A stretch of DNA of 64,000 bases from Nodosilinea foveolarum. Lineage in GTDB: Bacteria; Cyanobacteriota; Cyanobacteriia; Phormidesmidales; Phormidesmidaceae. The notes beneath the pieces were generated by a model that was not told the origin of the DNA, did no database searches, and was given only the letters and a program-made list of their open reading frames with translations. The position numbers were made by a program, and so were the translations under genes. Positions 21,116 through 31,016 of this stretch are shown here, one piece after another (the first letter of the stretch is position 1; every line of letters starts with the position of its first letter). The stretch lies in NCBI GenBank assembly GCA_003242035.1, contig QBMC01000001.1, forward strand, positions 1-64,000, in the 5' to 3' direction.

Positions 21116-22231
21116 TCATCCCAAAGCCGACGCCATCGTCATCGGCCCCAATGCCAATCGCAGCTCATCTTGAGACTTCCAAGCCTGTCCATCTAAGGCC
21201 ATTTGCTCAATCACACTGGCCAACCGCAGTGCCTTCAGCGCTTGCTCGCCGCCGACAGAGGGCTGATCGCCACCGCGTACGCAGTGTACAAAATGCTCTA
21301 GCTCGGCGTGCAGCGGTTCTGTATTACTGGTGTACACCTGCTCGATCAGTCCATCTTGCCGGTAAAGCACTTGGCCATAGTCTGTCGAACAGTTTTCTGT
21401 GGTTTGCCGATGAATGGCTATTTTGTTGTTGAGAAAATCGGCTTCTGTTAAGGAATTGCGACAGTGGGCCGAAATCGTTCTAATTTTTCGATGCGTCACC
21501 TTACTAGCCGTAACGGTGGCTACCACCCCATTTGCAAACCCCAGCGTAGCGGTCACATAGTCTAGATAAGGAGAATTATCTCCCCGGCTGCCATTTGCCG
21601 TTAGCTTGGTCACGGGCGCACCTGCAAGCTCCAAAATTAGGTCAATATCGTGAATCATCAAGTCCAGTACGACTGACACATCATTGGCCCGTTTGGAATA
21701 GGGGCTCATCCGCCGAGCCTCTAGTGCTAGCACGTCCTCCGTCTTTAGCACGTTGTGCAATTCCTTGAAGGCCGGATTAAATCGCTCAATATGGCCAACC
21801 TGTAGGATGCAGTCAAAGTCTGCCGCCGCGTTTACCAACGACTCGGCCTCGGCGATACTGGCGGCAATGGGCTTTTCTATGAGTACATGGACGCCCGCTT
21901 TTAGGCATGCCATCCCGACGGCATGATGTAGCCGGGTGGGGACGGCCACACAAACGGCATCTACCTGCTTTAGCAGCTCTGTGTAGTCTTCAAAATAGTG
22001 AACTTTGTACTTGCTAGCGGTTTCGATGCCTAGCTCTACGTTCACATCGGCTAGACCGACCAAATGAACATCTTTTAGCCTGGAAAGGACCCGTGCATGG
22101 TGCTGACCCATGTTGCCAATGCCAATAACGCCCACTTTCACAGGCTCTAGTGAGCTTCGCCCACGCGCCCTGGTACTGGACAGCGGTGCGTTCTTCTCTA
22201 ATGGTAAAGATTCGCTCTGCACAGGTCTCAT
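21116..22231 (-). CDS. Gfo/Idh/MocA family oxidoreductase
   Basis: KVGVIGIGNMGQHHARVLSRL; HVLIEKPIAASIAEAE; QVGHIERFNPAF. Confidence 0.93.
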   Translation of the reverse strand: MRPVQSESLPLEKNAPLSSTRARGRSSLEPVKVGVIGIGNMGQHHARVLSRLKDVHLVGLADVNVELGIETASKYKVHYFEDYTELLKQVDAVCVAVPTRLHHAVGMACLKAGVHVLIEKPIAASIAEAESLVNAAADFDCILQVGHIERFNPAFKELHNVLKTEDVLALEARRMSPYSKRANDVSVVLDLMIHDIDLILELAGAPVTKLTANGSRGDNSPYLDYVTATLGFANGVVATVTASKVTHRKIRTISAHCRNSLTEADFLNNKIAIHRQTTENCSTDYGQVLYRQDGLIEQVYTSNTEPLHAELEHFVHCVRGGDQPSVGGEQALKALRLASVIEQMALDGQAWKSQDELRLALGPMTMASALG

Positions 22232-22529
22232 TTACACCTCGTAAAAATAGAAAAACGTTCTGAGCCACAGCGCTCGGCGGATCTTTACCGATTCTGAGGA
22301 TACGTAAACACTACTACACAAACCCTGGGAAATAGGGTTCAAGTTCGGCTGTATCAGTTGTAGTAGCTAGATAATTGGCTTCACTAGGTGGCACGTACAT
22401 ATCTAATACAGCGATCGCTCCACCTTTACTCTCTTTTCTTTTACAAAAAATGGCGGTTTCAGCTAACCACCTTTAGGACTGTCTACTGCTCTGATTCGGC
22501 TCTCTTGACTCTAGCTGCTTCATTTATTT

Positions 22530-24038
22530 TTAGCTGCGCGACTGATAGCGCTGCGTGCCCTTGCGGTTTCGCAGTCTTGGCTTATCCGCTGCTTTTCTGA
22601 CTGCCGCTGGTGCAAACGCATTCGCTACTTTCAACGTCTGTAGCGGACTATGAATTTGAATTTTGCCTAGCCTTGGCCCTTCTGCGGCGACGACCGTAAA
22701 CTCCAGGTCTCGGTAGGTAAGCTGTTCGTCTACCTGGGGGATCTTTTGCATTTCAAAGATAATGAATCCGCCGAGCGTTAAATAGTCGTCGCTAGCGGGT
22801 AGCGTGATGCCTAGCCGTTCGTTGACATCTTCCAAGTCGGTTTGCGCTGGGAAGATAACGGTATGGCTGTCTCTTTGAACAATCTGCACCTCTGGAGAGG
22901 TGTTGCTCACATCGCCTAAGATCTCGGCAGTGAGGTCTCTAAAGGTAACCAGACCCGCCGTGCCGCCGTACTCGTCCATCACAATCACCATTTCTCTGGC
23001 CGACTGCCGCATTTGAGTGAGCAATTCATTGAGTGGGAGCGTCTTGGGGACGACTCTAGCAGGCCGCAGCCATGAAACGACCGGCGTTGTAGGGCCTAAT
23101 TCTCCTTGCGAAAGTGGCACCGCCAGATCATTAAAGTTAAGGATGCCTAAAATATTGTCTAGGGACTCTCCGGTGACCGGATAGCGAGAATGTCCTGAGC
23201 GCACGATTTCATCTAAGAGATCTTGAAATGTGGCTTCCTGGGTGATGGCGGCAATGTTAGTTCGAGGCACCATCACTTCTTCGACGGTGGTGCCCCGAAA
23301 TTCAAAGACATTGCTCAAAATTTCCCGTTCTGCTTTCTCCAGATCAGGAATTTCGGTCGCGGTAGTAATTAATAGCCTGAGTTCTTCGGGGGTAACTCGG
23401 CCATAGTGACCGGGAGCGGCTTCTTTTACGCCTACGAGCGACAGCAGTATCCGAGTCGATTGATTGAGCAGCCAGATGAAAGGACTGAGCATCTTGGCAA
23501 TGGTGAGGCTGGGGGGGCCTAATACGCGGGCAATTTTTTCGGGGTAGATCAGGGCAAATGACTTGGGGCAAAGCTCTCCAAGTACGATTTGAAAATAGGC
23601 TAACAGCAGAAACGCAACGGGTAACGATATGGAGTGCGAAAGAAACATGCTGGTCTCAGCGGAGACAGGCAGTAGCCCTAGCCAATGCTTGATCAGGGCG
23701 GCCATGGTGTGTTCGCCAATCCAACCGAGGGCAAGGCTAGAGAGGGTGATGCCGAGCTGCGTGGTAGAAAGTAGGCTGCCGAGCTGACGCTGAAGTTTTT
23801 GGACGGTGCGGGCCTGCATGTCGCCATCGGCCACTAGCTGATTGATGCGCGATCGCCGAACCGAGACAATCGAAAATTCCACCGTCACAAAAAAGGCATT
23901 CAGCACAATGAGCGCGACTACCGACAGCAGCCGCGTTGCAATATCTGACCAGGTGAGCGTTACTGAAGTTGTTTGCAGCAGCAACGGATAGGGCAACTCA
24001 GCGGTAAATAAAAACGATAGCAAAGCAGGCGAAACCAT
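22530..24038 (-). CDS. hemolysin family protein (CNNM + CBS + CorC/HlyC)
   Basis: VALIVLNAFFVTVEFSIVSVRRSRI; EVMVPRTNIAAI; CBS region; YGGTAGLVTFRDLTAEILGDV. Confidence 0.92.
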   Translation of the reverse strand: MVSPALLSFLFTAELPYPLLLQTTSVTLTWSDIATRLLSVVALIVLNAFFVTVEFSIVSVRRSRINQLVADGDMQARTVQKLQRQLGSLLSTTQLGITLSSLALGWIGEHTMAALIKHWLGLLPVSAETSMFLSHSISLPVAFLLLAYFQIVLGELCPKSFALIYPEKIARVLGPPSLTIAKMLSPFIWLLNQSTRILLSLVGVKEAAPGHYGRVTPEELRLLITTATEIPDLEKAEREILSNVFEFRGTTVEEVMVPRTNIAAITQEATFQDLLDEIVRSGHSRYPVTGESLDNILGILNFNDLAVPLSQGELGPTTPVVSWLRPARVVPKTLPLNELLTQMRQSAREMVIVMDEYGGTAGLVTFRDLTAEILGDVSNTSPEVQIVQRDSHTVIFPAQTDLEDVNERLGITLPASDDYLTLGGFIIFEMQKIPQVDEQLTYRDLEFTVVAAEGPRLGKIQIHSPLQTLKVANAFAPAAVRKAADKPRLRNRKGTQRYQSRS

Positions 24039-24095
24039 AGGGCTGCAATGGCAATCTATCGACGAAAAAGGCGTGAAGGAGACGGCGACAAGGGG

Positions 24096-24347
24096 TTAGT
24101 TTCCTCCGTCGTTGATGCGAGCTTCTACAGCTTCAATAATCTTGGTTTCATCTAGCAAGACGAGTTGTTTGTGCGACTCGCCGCTGCGGTTAGCTGCTGC
24201 CGCATTCGAAGGCCGAGTCTCAGGCTGACGGACGCCGGTCAGGGCCTGTCTACCCAGTGCGTATCCCCAGGAAGAACTCACAATTCCCGCGCCAAACATC
24301 AGCGTTAGTAGGATCAGCGTGAAAGCAACGGCTGGGTTAATTCTCAT
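24096..24347 (-). CDS. hypothetical small membrane-anchored protein
   Basis: 83 aa with one N-terminal TM helix. Confidence 0.55.
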   Translation of the reverse strand: MRINPAVAFTLILLTLMFGAGIVSSSWGYALGRQALTGVRQPETRPSNAAAANRSGESHKQLVLLDETKIIEAVEARINDGGN

Positions 24348-24551
24348 AGGAGCGAGGCGGCAACATTAACAGAAGGGGTCGTCTTGGGAGTCTACCCGAT
24401 ATATGCCTAACTTAGCGCGACTTGCCACCTTTTTTCTCTGGCCTTTTCTCAATTTTCTCATCGGATCGTAGTCAATCGCCGCAAAACAATGTTAAAAGAG
24501 AGTGCTTGCACTTTGACGATGTACGAGTTTTTGTACGTTCTCACCATTTTC

Positions 24552-24624
24552 CCAGGGTTGGCCGAGCGGATTAGGCAGCGAACTCATAATTCGCCCCAGG
24601 CAGGTTCAACTCCTGCACCCTGGA
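24552..24624 (+). tRNA. tRNA with CAT anticodon (tRNA-Ile2(CAU) or elongator tRNA-Met)
   Basis: Manual cloverleaf: acceptor CCAGGGT/ACCCTGG + A73, D-stem GCC/GGC, anticodon arm GCGAA-CTCATAA-TTCGC, T-arm GCAGG-TTCAACT-CCTGC; CCA not encoded. Layout resembles chloroplast trnI-CAU. Confidence 0.93.
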
Positions 24625-24674
24625 CTTTTTTCCAAGTTAGAAGCTGCTTTAGTTGAGCAAACGTCAGGTAGACA

Positions 24675-24709
24675 AAAGGGGAGGCGATCAGTGCGATCGC
24701 CTCCCCTTT
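24675..24709. terminator. perfect 15-bp inverted repeat with 5-nt loop (bidirectional terminator-like)
   Basis: AAAGGGGAGGCGATC-agtgc-GATCGCCTCCCCTTT, between the tRNA and the 3' end of the minus-strand gene at 24737. Confidence 0.65.
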
Positions 24710-24736
24710 CGTGCATCTTCATCAAAATTCAGTGAC

Positions 24737-25159
24737 TTATCGACGAGGCAACGGCTCAAAGTTCAGCTCGCTGCCGACAACTCGACTGTTGAATTGAGAA
24801 GCCGGTAATAGCTGAACGGAAGTTGTATAGGGATTGGGCAAGTCTGGCACTCTTACGGTAGGAGTACTTTGCGTCTGTAGTATCAGCAGCTCTTGATAGG
24901 CTCCTGAAGTTGCGGCGGCATCCCGATTGACTCTTTGGTCGGCAAATCCGCCCAGGCCCGTGATGAAGTTAAACTGGCTTAAGCTAGTGCGGTGCTTGTA
25001 ATAGTCTCCAGAACGACGCTCGGTGATGCCTTCTAGGGTGTCTAGTAAGGGTTCTGTTTCTTGGGCGCTCACGATAGGCGAGATCGCTCCCAAAACGGTC
25101 AGTGCACTGACTAATGCCAAGGTGCTACTAGCCATATCCCTAATTCCAATCATCATCAC
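24737..25159 (-). CDS. hypothetical exported protein
   Basis: 140 aa with a signal-peptide-like N-terminus. Confidence 0.65.
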   Translation of the reverse strand: MMMIGIRDMASSTLALVSALTVLGAISPIVSAQETEPLLDTLEGITERRSGDYYKHRTSLSQFNFITGLGGFADQRVNRDAAATSGAYQELLILQTQSTPTVRVPDLPNPYTTSVQLLPASQFNSRVVGSELNFEPLPRR

Positions 25160-25294
25160 AGTTACTTCTCCCCAAAAGGCACATACGAATATTCTCTTAC
25201 AAGGTTACCCGGCTAGAAGATTAATCTTGGCACCCCATACACTAATCAAGCACTTTGAATATATGCTGATGCAGCGCTCACTCTGGATGCCGAT

Positions 25295-25900
25295 ATGCCT
25301 ACTTCCGCTCTTGCTTTGACTGATTTACCAACTGCTAATCTCGATAATTTACGTCAGGCTTTATTAGACCTGCTGTGCGAGGTGGCGTACAAGGAAGGCG
25401 ACTTTACGCTGTCGTCTGGGAAAAAAAGCGACTATTACATCAACGGTAAGCAGGTGACTTTGCACGCAGAAGGTGGCTTGATGGTGGCCAGGTTGCTGCT
25501 GAATATGCTGCCTGCGGGAACGGTGGGAGTCGGTGGGCTAACTTTGGGTGCCGATCCGATGGTGAGTGCGATTAGCGTTGTGGGTGCTTATGAAAATCAG
25601 CCGGTGACGCCGCTGATTATTCGTAAGGAAGCTAAGGGGCATGGAACGAGGGCCTATATTGAAGGGCCAACGCTGCCGGAAGGAAGTGTGATCGCTATCA
25701 TCGAAGATGTAGTGACAACGGGAGCCTCTGCGCTCAAAGCCGTAGAGAGACTGCGCGACGCGGGCTATGTCGTGAATGATATTTTTGCGCTGGTTGATCG
25801 GCAGCAAGGCGGCGAGGAACTCTATGCAAAAGAGGGTCTGAACTTTAAGCCAATATTTACGATCGAAGAAGTGAAAACAAACTGGCGCGCTCAAAATTAG
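25295..25900 (+). CDS. pyrE: orotate phosphoribosyltransferase
   Basis: FTLSSGKKSDYYINGKQVTLHAEG; VAIIEDVVTTGASALKAVERL PRPP loop. Confidence 0.95.
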   Translation: MPTSALALTDLPTANLDNLRQALLDLLCEVAYKEGDFTLSSGKKSDYYINGKQVTLHAEGGLMVARLLLNMLPAGTVGVGGLTLGADPMVSAISVVGAYENQPVTPLIIRKEAKGHGTRAYIEGPTLPEGSVIAIIEDVVTTGASALKAVERLRDAGYVVNDIFALVDRQQGGEELYAKEGLNFKPIFTIEEVKTNWRAQN

Positions 25901-25959
25901 GTCTCGAATATTACTGAGCTGTTGAGAGAAAAGGCTTTCTCCCAACAGCTATCTATCAC

Positions 25960-26718
25960 TTACTGCGCTGCTGCGGTGACTTTCACAGTCTGCATTGCTT
26001 CAGCCAAGCTACGCACGACGGCAACCATCGCCAGCGGATCGTTCAGCCTGTGTACCGCCGACCCGACGCCAACCCCAGCGGCACCAGCGGCTAAAGCCAT
26101 AGGAGCCGTGACATCAGAAATGCCGGACGCGCAGAGTACAGGCACCGAAACCGCATGTGAGATGGCGTGGGCGGCGGCTAGTGTGGGAGATGCTTTTTCA
26201 ATTAGGCCCAAAATGCCGCTGTGTACGGGCGCGCTGCTGGTGCCGCCTTCGGTTTGAATAATGTTGGCCCCGGCGACTACGAGGTCTTCAGCGAGCTGTA
26301 CTTGAGCGTCTAGCGTCAGAATGTGAGGGACGGTGACGGATAGTAGGATGTTGGGGAGGAGCGATCGCGTTTCTTTAGTCAATGCCAAGACTTCTGCGGC
26401 TTCAAACCGTCGTCCTTCGGCATAGAAGGCGTCGAAATTGCCAATTTCAATCAAGTCAGCGCCTGCTTCTACGGCAGACACAAACTTTTCTGGCTCGACG
26501 GCTGATACGCAAATAGGTAGGTCAACCAACCCTTTAACCATGCGGACAAGATCGGCATCGGCAGCGATATCTACAAAAGTCGCGCCGCCTGCTTGAGCTG
26601 CTTTTACAACGTCTGCAACATTCTGCGGATTGTAGTTAGTGAGGCCGCTGATGATTTTGAGCGCTGTCCGGTGGTCTAAGGCTCGCTGGAAATCGATCCA
26701 CTGATTCGAAGTAGTCAT
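25960..26718 (-). CDS. DUF561 domain-containing (TIM-barrel-like) protein
   Basis: ALKIISGLTNYNPQNVADVVKAAQAGGATFVDIAAD; PVLCASGISDVTAPMALAAGAAGVGVGSAVHRL. Confidence 0.88.
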   Translation of the reverse strand: MTTSNQWIDFQRALDHRTALKIISGLTNYNPQNVADVVKAAQAGGATFVDIAADADLVRMVKGLVDLPICVSAVEPEKFVSAVEAGADLIEIGNFDAFYAEGRRFEAAEVLALTKETRSLLPNILLSVTVPHILTLDAQVQLAEDLVVAGANIIQTEGGTSSAPVHSGILGLIEKASPTLAAAHAISHAVSVPVLCASGISDVTAPMALAAGAAGVGVGSAVHRLNDPLAMVAVVRSLAEAMQTVKVTAAAQ

Positions 26719-26905
26719 GAAATTTCTCTAAATATGTCGGAAGTGTGAGCTAGATAAGCCTCACGCTGCTAGAGATTATAGTGCCAGAGATTTGAGGGCA
26801 GCGTAGCGGCTGCGACGGGAATTGAAGCAGGTCTTAACCTTGCAATCATTATGAATTCAGGGTACGCTTGACAACTGCGAAGTAAAAACAAAGCAAACTT
26901 ATATC

Positions 26906-27103
26906 ATGCCTAAGCTAAAAACCCGCCGCGCTGCCGCTAAACGGTTTCGCCGCAGTGGAAGTGGTAAAATTATGCGCCGCAAAGCGTTCAAAAACCACCT
27001 TCTAGAGCATAAGTCTCAGGACAAAAAGCGCAAGTTTTCGAAAATTGCCACTGTGCATGAAAGCGATGTGCCTAACGTAGAATTGATGCTGCCTTATTTG
27101 TAA
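26906..27103 (+). CDS. rpmI: 50S ribosomal protein L35
   Basis: [37 protein letters not shown]. Confidence 0.98.
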   Translation: MPKLKTRRAAAKRFRRSGSGKIMRRKAFKNHLLEHKSQDKKRKFSKIATVHESDVPNVELMLPYL

Positions 27104-27239
27104 ACGCCTGCTGAATTGAATGCCTACGGGCATCTGCAAGCGCTCATCTCTCAATATCTGGCCTCAGCGGATTCGTCTCACTAGTTGCGACTGCAAGCTA
27201 CTGGGGCGCCCAACAAGATTCAACAAGGAAAATTAAAAA

Positions 27240-27590
27240 ATGGCTCGTGTTAAGCGCGGTAATGTAGCTCGCAAACGCCGCAAGAAAGTTCTTAAGCTCG
27301 CTAAAGGTTTTAGAGGATCGCACTCTAAGCTGTTTCGGACGGCTAATCAGCAGGTGATGAAGGCGTTGCGCAATGCCTATCGCGATCGCCGTCGTAAAAA
27401 GCGTGATTTCCGTCGCCTGTGGATTGCTCGAATTAACGCAGCGGCTCGTCTCAACGGCACTACCTACAGCCGTTTGATCGGGGATCTAAAGACCGCAGAT
27501 ATTCAGATTAACCGCAAGATGCTGGCACAGTTGGCGGTGCTGAGTCCTGCCTCCTTTACTAAGGTTGTGGAATCTGCGAGCAGCAAGTAA
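27240..27590 (+). CDS. rplT: 50S ribosomal protein L20
   Basis: [58 protein letters not shown]. Confidence 0.99.
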   Translation: MARVKRGNVARKRRKKVLKLAKGFRGSHSKLFRTANQQVMKALRNAYRDRRRKKRDFRRLWIARINAAARLNGTTYSRLIGDLKTADIQINRKMLAQLAVLSPASFTKVVESASSK

Positions 27591-27615
27591 AGCTAGATTA
27601 GGGCTTGAAAAGGCA

Positions 27616-28509
27616 ATGACAAGGCTCAAATCATTTAAGAATTTGAGTTTGATATTGGGGGCGCACTTAGTGTTGTCCCCAATTTTTGTGTTTGCAGGCG
27701 GGATGTTGGGAGTTTCTGAGGCGGCTGCGGTTGAGCTGTTAGAGATACGCGATCGCGGCTACATTACTATTGGCGTTAAAGACAATCGAGCGCCGCTGAG
27801 CTTTTTGGATGACAGTGGGGATTACACTGGCTACGAAATAGAGATTGCTCGGCGACTGGCTAAGGAACTACTGGGCGATGAGGCGGCTGTGCAGTTTGTG
27901 CCCGTGCAAAATATTGAGCGGCTAGATGCGGTGATCTCAGAACGGGTGGATATTGCGATCGCCAATATCACACTAACGGAACCCCGCCGCCGCCTCGTAG
28001 ATTTTAGCTATCCCTATTATTTAGATGGCACTGCCTTTATTACCCAGCAGCCAAATATTACTGATTTAAAAGATCTACGCCTTGGCAGAATCGCCTTGCT
28101 GGATCGCTCTAGCAGTGTGGCGCACGTTCGCTATATTTTGCCAGGTGCTCGACTGATTGGCGTTGGCTCTTATGCAGAAGGTCAGGCGCTATTAGCCAGT
28201 GGAGAAGCGGATGCTTTTGCAGGCGATGCTTCAGTGCTAACGGGTTGGATTCAGACTTCGCCTGCTTTGAGTGAGTACCGGCTATTGCCTAATCTTTTGT
28301 CTGCCGATCCTTTGGCGATCGCCATTCCAAAAGGCATTCGCCACGACGAGCTAAGAACAGAAATTAATGCGGCGCTGCGGCGCTGGTATCAGGAAGGCTG
28401 GCTGCAAGATCGAGCTGATTATTGGGGTTTACCGGCGGGGGTTAGTCAGTTTGTGAATTTGTCGCCCTCAGGGGATATTCCGGTATTGAATGGCGAAGAA
28501 GAACGCTGA
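27616..28509 (+). CDS. periplasmic amino-acid-type substrate-binding protein (SBP_bac_3)
   Basis: Start moved from 27565 to ATG 27616 because the longer ORF overlaps rplT; RDRGYITIGVKDNRAPLSFLDDSGDYTGYEIEIARRLAKELLG. Confidence 0.9.
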   Translation: MTRLKSFKNLSLILGAHLVLSPIFVFAGGMLGVSEAAAVELLEIRDRGYITIGVKDNRAPLSFLDDSGDYTGYEIEIARRLAKELLGDEAAVQFVPVQNIERLDAVISERVDIAIANITLTEPRRRLVDFSYPYYLDGTAFITQQPNITDLKDLRLGRIALLDRSSSVAHVRYILPGARLIGVGSYAEGQALLASGEADAFAGDASVLTGWIQTSPALSEYRLLPNLLSADPLAIAIPKGIRHDELRTEINAALRRWYQEGWLQDRADYWGLPAGVSQFVNLSPSGDIPVLNGEEER

Positions 28510-28608
28510 AGAATTAAGACAGCTCTCGTTGAATCGGGCGATCGCCGATGGCAATGCTATAAAATGCCAAGGAAGTAAAAACATTTGATTTAACCGCTGA
28601 GTATCCCT

Positions 28609-29133
28609 ATGGAAAATGGCAACTACCTAGTTGTTTATTTGAGTATTTTGCTGGCGCTCCTTAGCGTAGCGACCTTTTTTGTGGTTCGTCAGGTATTGGT
28701 CACTCGTAGAGTAGAGACGACGCTCTCTGATCTTCAGCAAAAGCTGTCTAGTACTCAGGGGACGGCACTGGACTACTACGAAATCGGCAGCATTCTGCTA
28801 GATAAGAAGCTATATGTTCAAGCCTCTGTATACCTGAAGCAAGCGCTGAAACAGTTGAGCGAGGAAGAGGCTGAGAATGCCGTTTTAATTCATAATGCGC
28901 TGGGCTATGCTTACTTTGCGCAGGAGCAGTTTGATTTGGCTATGCGAGAATATAAAGAGGCGCTGGAGCTTCGTCCTGACTATGTGACGGCGCTGAACAA
29001 TTTGGCCAATGCTTACGAGCGTAAGCAGATGATCCCGCAGGCATTGGAGACTTATGAAAAGTCCTTGGCTACTGAGCCTGACAATGAAACGGCGAAGCGT
29101 AGAGCGGCTTCTTTGCGTAAGCGTGTGGCTTAG
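28609..29133 (+). CDS. TPR repeat protein, membrane anchored
   Basis: N-terminal TM; TPR motifs ALGYAYFAQEQFDLAMREYKEALELRPDYVTALNNLANAYERKQMIPQALETYEKSL. Confidence 0.9.
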   Translation: MENGNYLVVYLSILLALLSVATFFVVRQVLVTRRVETTLSDLQQKLSSTQGTALDYYEIGSILLDKKLYVQASVYLKQALKQLSEEEAENAVLIHNALGYAYFAQEQFDLAMREYKEALELRPDYVTALNNLANAYERKQMIPQALETYEKSLATEPDNETAKRRAASLRKRVA

Positions 29134-29136
29134 AGT

Positions 29137-29823
29137 TTGGTGGCGCGTTTAGACTCCGTTAAGGTAGCTGCGCTCAGGCAGAACTGGCTAACGTTGCTGA
29201 AGCGTCACCCGGCGATCGCAATCATCCGTGCGGCTGACGTACAAACAGGTCTATTAATGGCCAAAGCTGCTGCATCAGGCGGATTTGAGCTGATTGAGGT
29301 GGCCTGGAATCACAATGCTGACCCGCCGCAAATGATGGCGAAAATTCAGCAAGCCCTGCCCGATTGCACGGTGGGAGCTGGCACCCTTTTAGATGAGGGT
29401 GATTTGATGAGCGCGATCGCCTCGGGCGCTAAGTTTTGCTTTACGCCGCATACCGATAGTGTGTTGATTGAAGCGGCGATCGCGCAGAATATTCCTCTTA
29501 TAGCCGGTGCGATGACGCCAACCGAGATTTTAAAAGCTTGGCGAAGTGGGGCGGCGAGCATAAAGGTTTTTCCGATTTCAACGCTAGGAAATGCGGCTTA
29601 TATTCGGAGTCTGCGAGGCCCGCTGAATTCGATTCCGTTGATTCCGACGGGCGGGGTAACCAGTGAGAGTGCGCCCGCCTTATTATCCGCAGGCGCAGTC
29701 GCGGTGGGTCTTTCGACGGCGTTGTTTCCGGCGGCAGAGGTGGCGCGAGCAGATTGGGCGGCGATTGAGGCGCGATCGCGTTATCTGCTGACGCTGCTTT
29801 CTAGCCCAGCGGTAATAGATTGA
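29137..29823 (+). CDS. eda: bifunctional 4-hydroxy-2-oxoglutarate/KDPG aldolase
   Basis: PAIAIIRAADVQTGLLMAKAAASGGFELIEVAWNH; VGAGTLLD; SIKVFPISTLG; LIPTGGVT. Confidence 0.9.
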   Translation: MVARLDSVKVAALRQNWLTLLKRHPAIAIIRAADVQTGLLMAKAAASGGFELIEVAWNHNADPPQMMAKIQQALPDCTVGAGTLLDEGDLMSAIASGAKFCFTPHTDSVLIEAAIAQNIPLIAGAMTPTEILKAWRSGAASIKVFPISTLGNAAYIRSLRGPLNSIPLIPTGGVTSESAPALLSAGAVAVGLSTALFPAAEVARADWAAIEARSRYLLTLLSSPAVID

Positions 29824-29831
29824 ACGGCCCT

Positions 29832-30266
29832 TTAGCTGCCTAGCTTGAAGGCTTCGACAAATAGACCGTAGATTAAGCCTAGCTTGAAGGCATTGAGAGA
29901 TTCCATTAGGGTAGAGCGCGATCGCACTGGCCCAGGGTCAATTCCTGGCGGCACAATCACATCTGGCGCGTTCAGTGAAGGCAGCACCGTGGGGCCATCA
30001 TCTTGAGCCAGCCTAATTTCTCGGCGGCGGGGCCTAAAGCGGTAGTAAGTCCAGCTAATGAGTTCTACTAGAATCACCAACATTGCCGAAATGGTGACGT
30101 CTAGCTTAGCGGCTTGTCCGGCTGTGGCGGAAATAGCGGTCGCAAAGAAATTACCAAACAGGAGGCTGAGGGTAATGAGGGATAGCCGTCGCCATGGGTT
30201 GAATACCCACTGCCGAAAGCGTAGCGACACCTGATCAAACAGCGTATTTAGTCGAGTTCTTTGCAT
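29832..30266 (-). CDS. DUF565/Ycf20-like family protein
   Basis: TRLNTLFDQVSLRFRQWVFNPWRRLSLITLSLLFGNFFATAISATAGQAAKLDV. Confidence 0.8.
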   Translation of the reverse strand: MQRTRLNTLFDQVSLRFRQWVFNPWRRLSLITLSLLFGNFFATAISATAGQAAKLDVTISAMLVILVELISWTYYRFRPRRREIRLAQDDGPTVLPSLNAPDVIVPPGIDPGPVRSRSTLMESLNAFKLGLIYGLFVEAFKLGS

Positions 30267-30602
30267 AGCAAGCCGTGAGAGCCGTTGAATATAGGGTATG
30301 CATTGCGCCCATCTACTGTGGGTACTAGCCCTACAAAAAGAGCTTAGCGCACGGTAGTCTTACCAGTCCTGGAGTCAGCCCAGTTACGGTTACAATCGGG
30401 CGATTTTACCGATTCCATTCTATGAACTGTCACAGGTTTCGTAATATCCGCCAACCCTAGAAGGCTACGATTTAACTGTAAATACGTATCGGGCGATACT
30501 AACTAACCCACCATCTTTCGCGCTGTCTACCGGGAGGTGGCTATTCGGAAAAATGGTTAGCGTTTTACACCGTTCCTGTTAATCTGACTTTCAAGGGTTC
30601 TT

Positions 30603-31010
30603 ATGCGACGTTATTCTTCTCTTTTGCTGGCTTTAGCGGCTGTAGTTTCTACTAGTTCAGCGGCGATCGCTCAGCCTTCTACGACCCGTACACCTCTAGC
30701 TGCGCCGGTCGAGCTAAGGGGCCAAACGGGTGGCTCTCAGTCTTCAGTTTGCGGCAATATCAACCCGTCTGCGGCGCAGCTTGTACAGGTTACCGAATCA
30801 TTCGCTGCTTTGGATTTTGAGGTTCAGAGCGAAGGCAACTATACGCTGCTAATTAAAGGGCCGGGTGGCTTTGAGGAATGCGTGTTTGCTCACAATTACG
30901 ATGGCGGCGTGATTAAGTCGCCTGGTTTGTTGAATCAGGGTGAGTATCAGGTGTTTGTGGGCGATCGCGATGGTAAAAGTCATCCTTACACGCTTTCTAT
31001 CCGTCAGTAA
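30603..31010 (+). CDS. hypothetical exported protein
   Basis: Signal peptide, then a compact beta-rich domain (SEGNYTLLIKGPGGFEECVFAHNYDGGVIKSPGLLNQGEYQVFVGDRDG). Confidence 0.75.
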   Translation: MRRYSSLLLALAAVVSTSSAAIAQPSTTRTPLAAPVELRGQTGGSQSSVCGNINPSAAQLVQVTESFAALDFEVQSEGNYTLLIKGPGGFEECVFAHNYDGGVIKSPGLLNQGEYQVFVGDRDGKSHPYTLSIRQ

Positions 31011-31016
31011 AGATAT

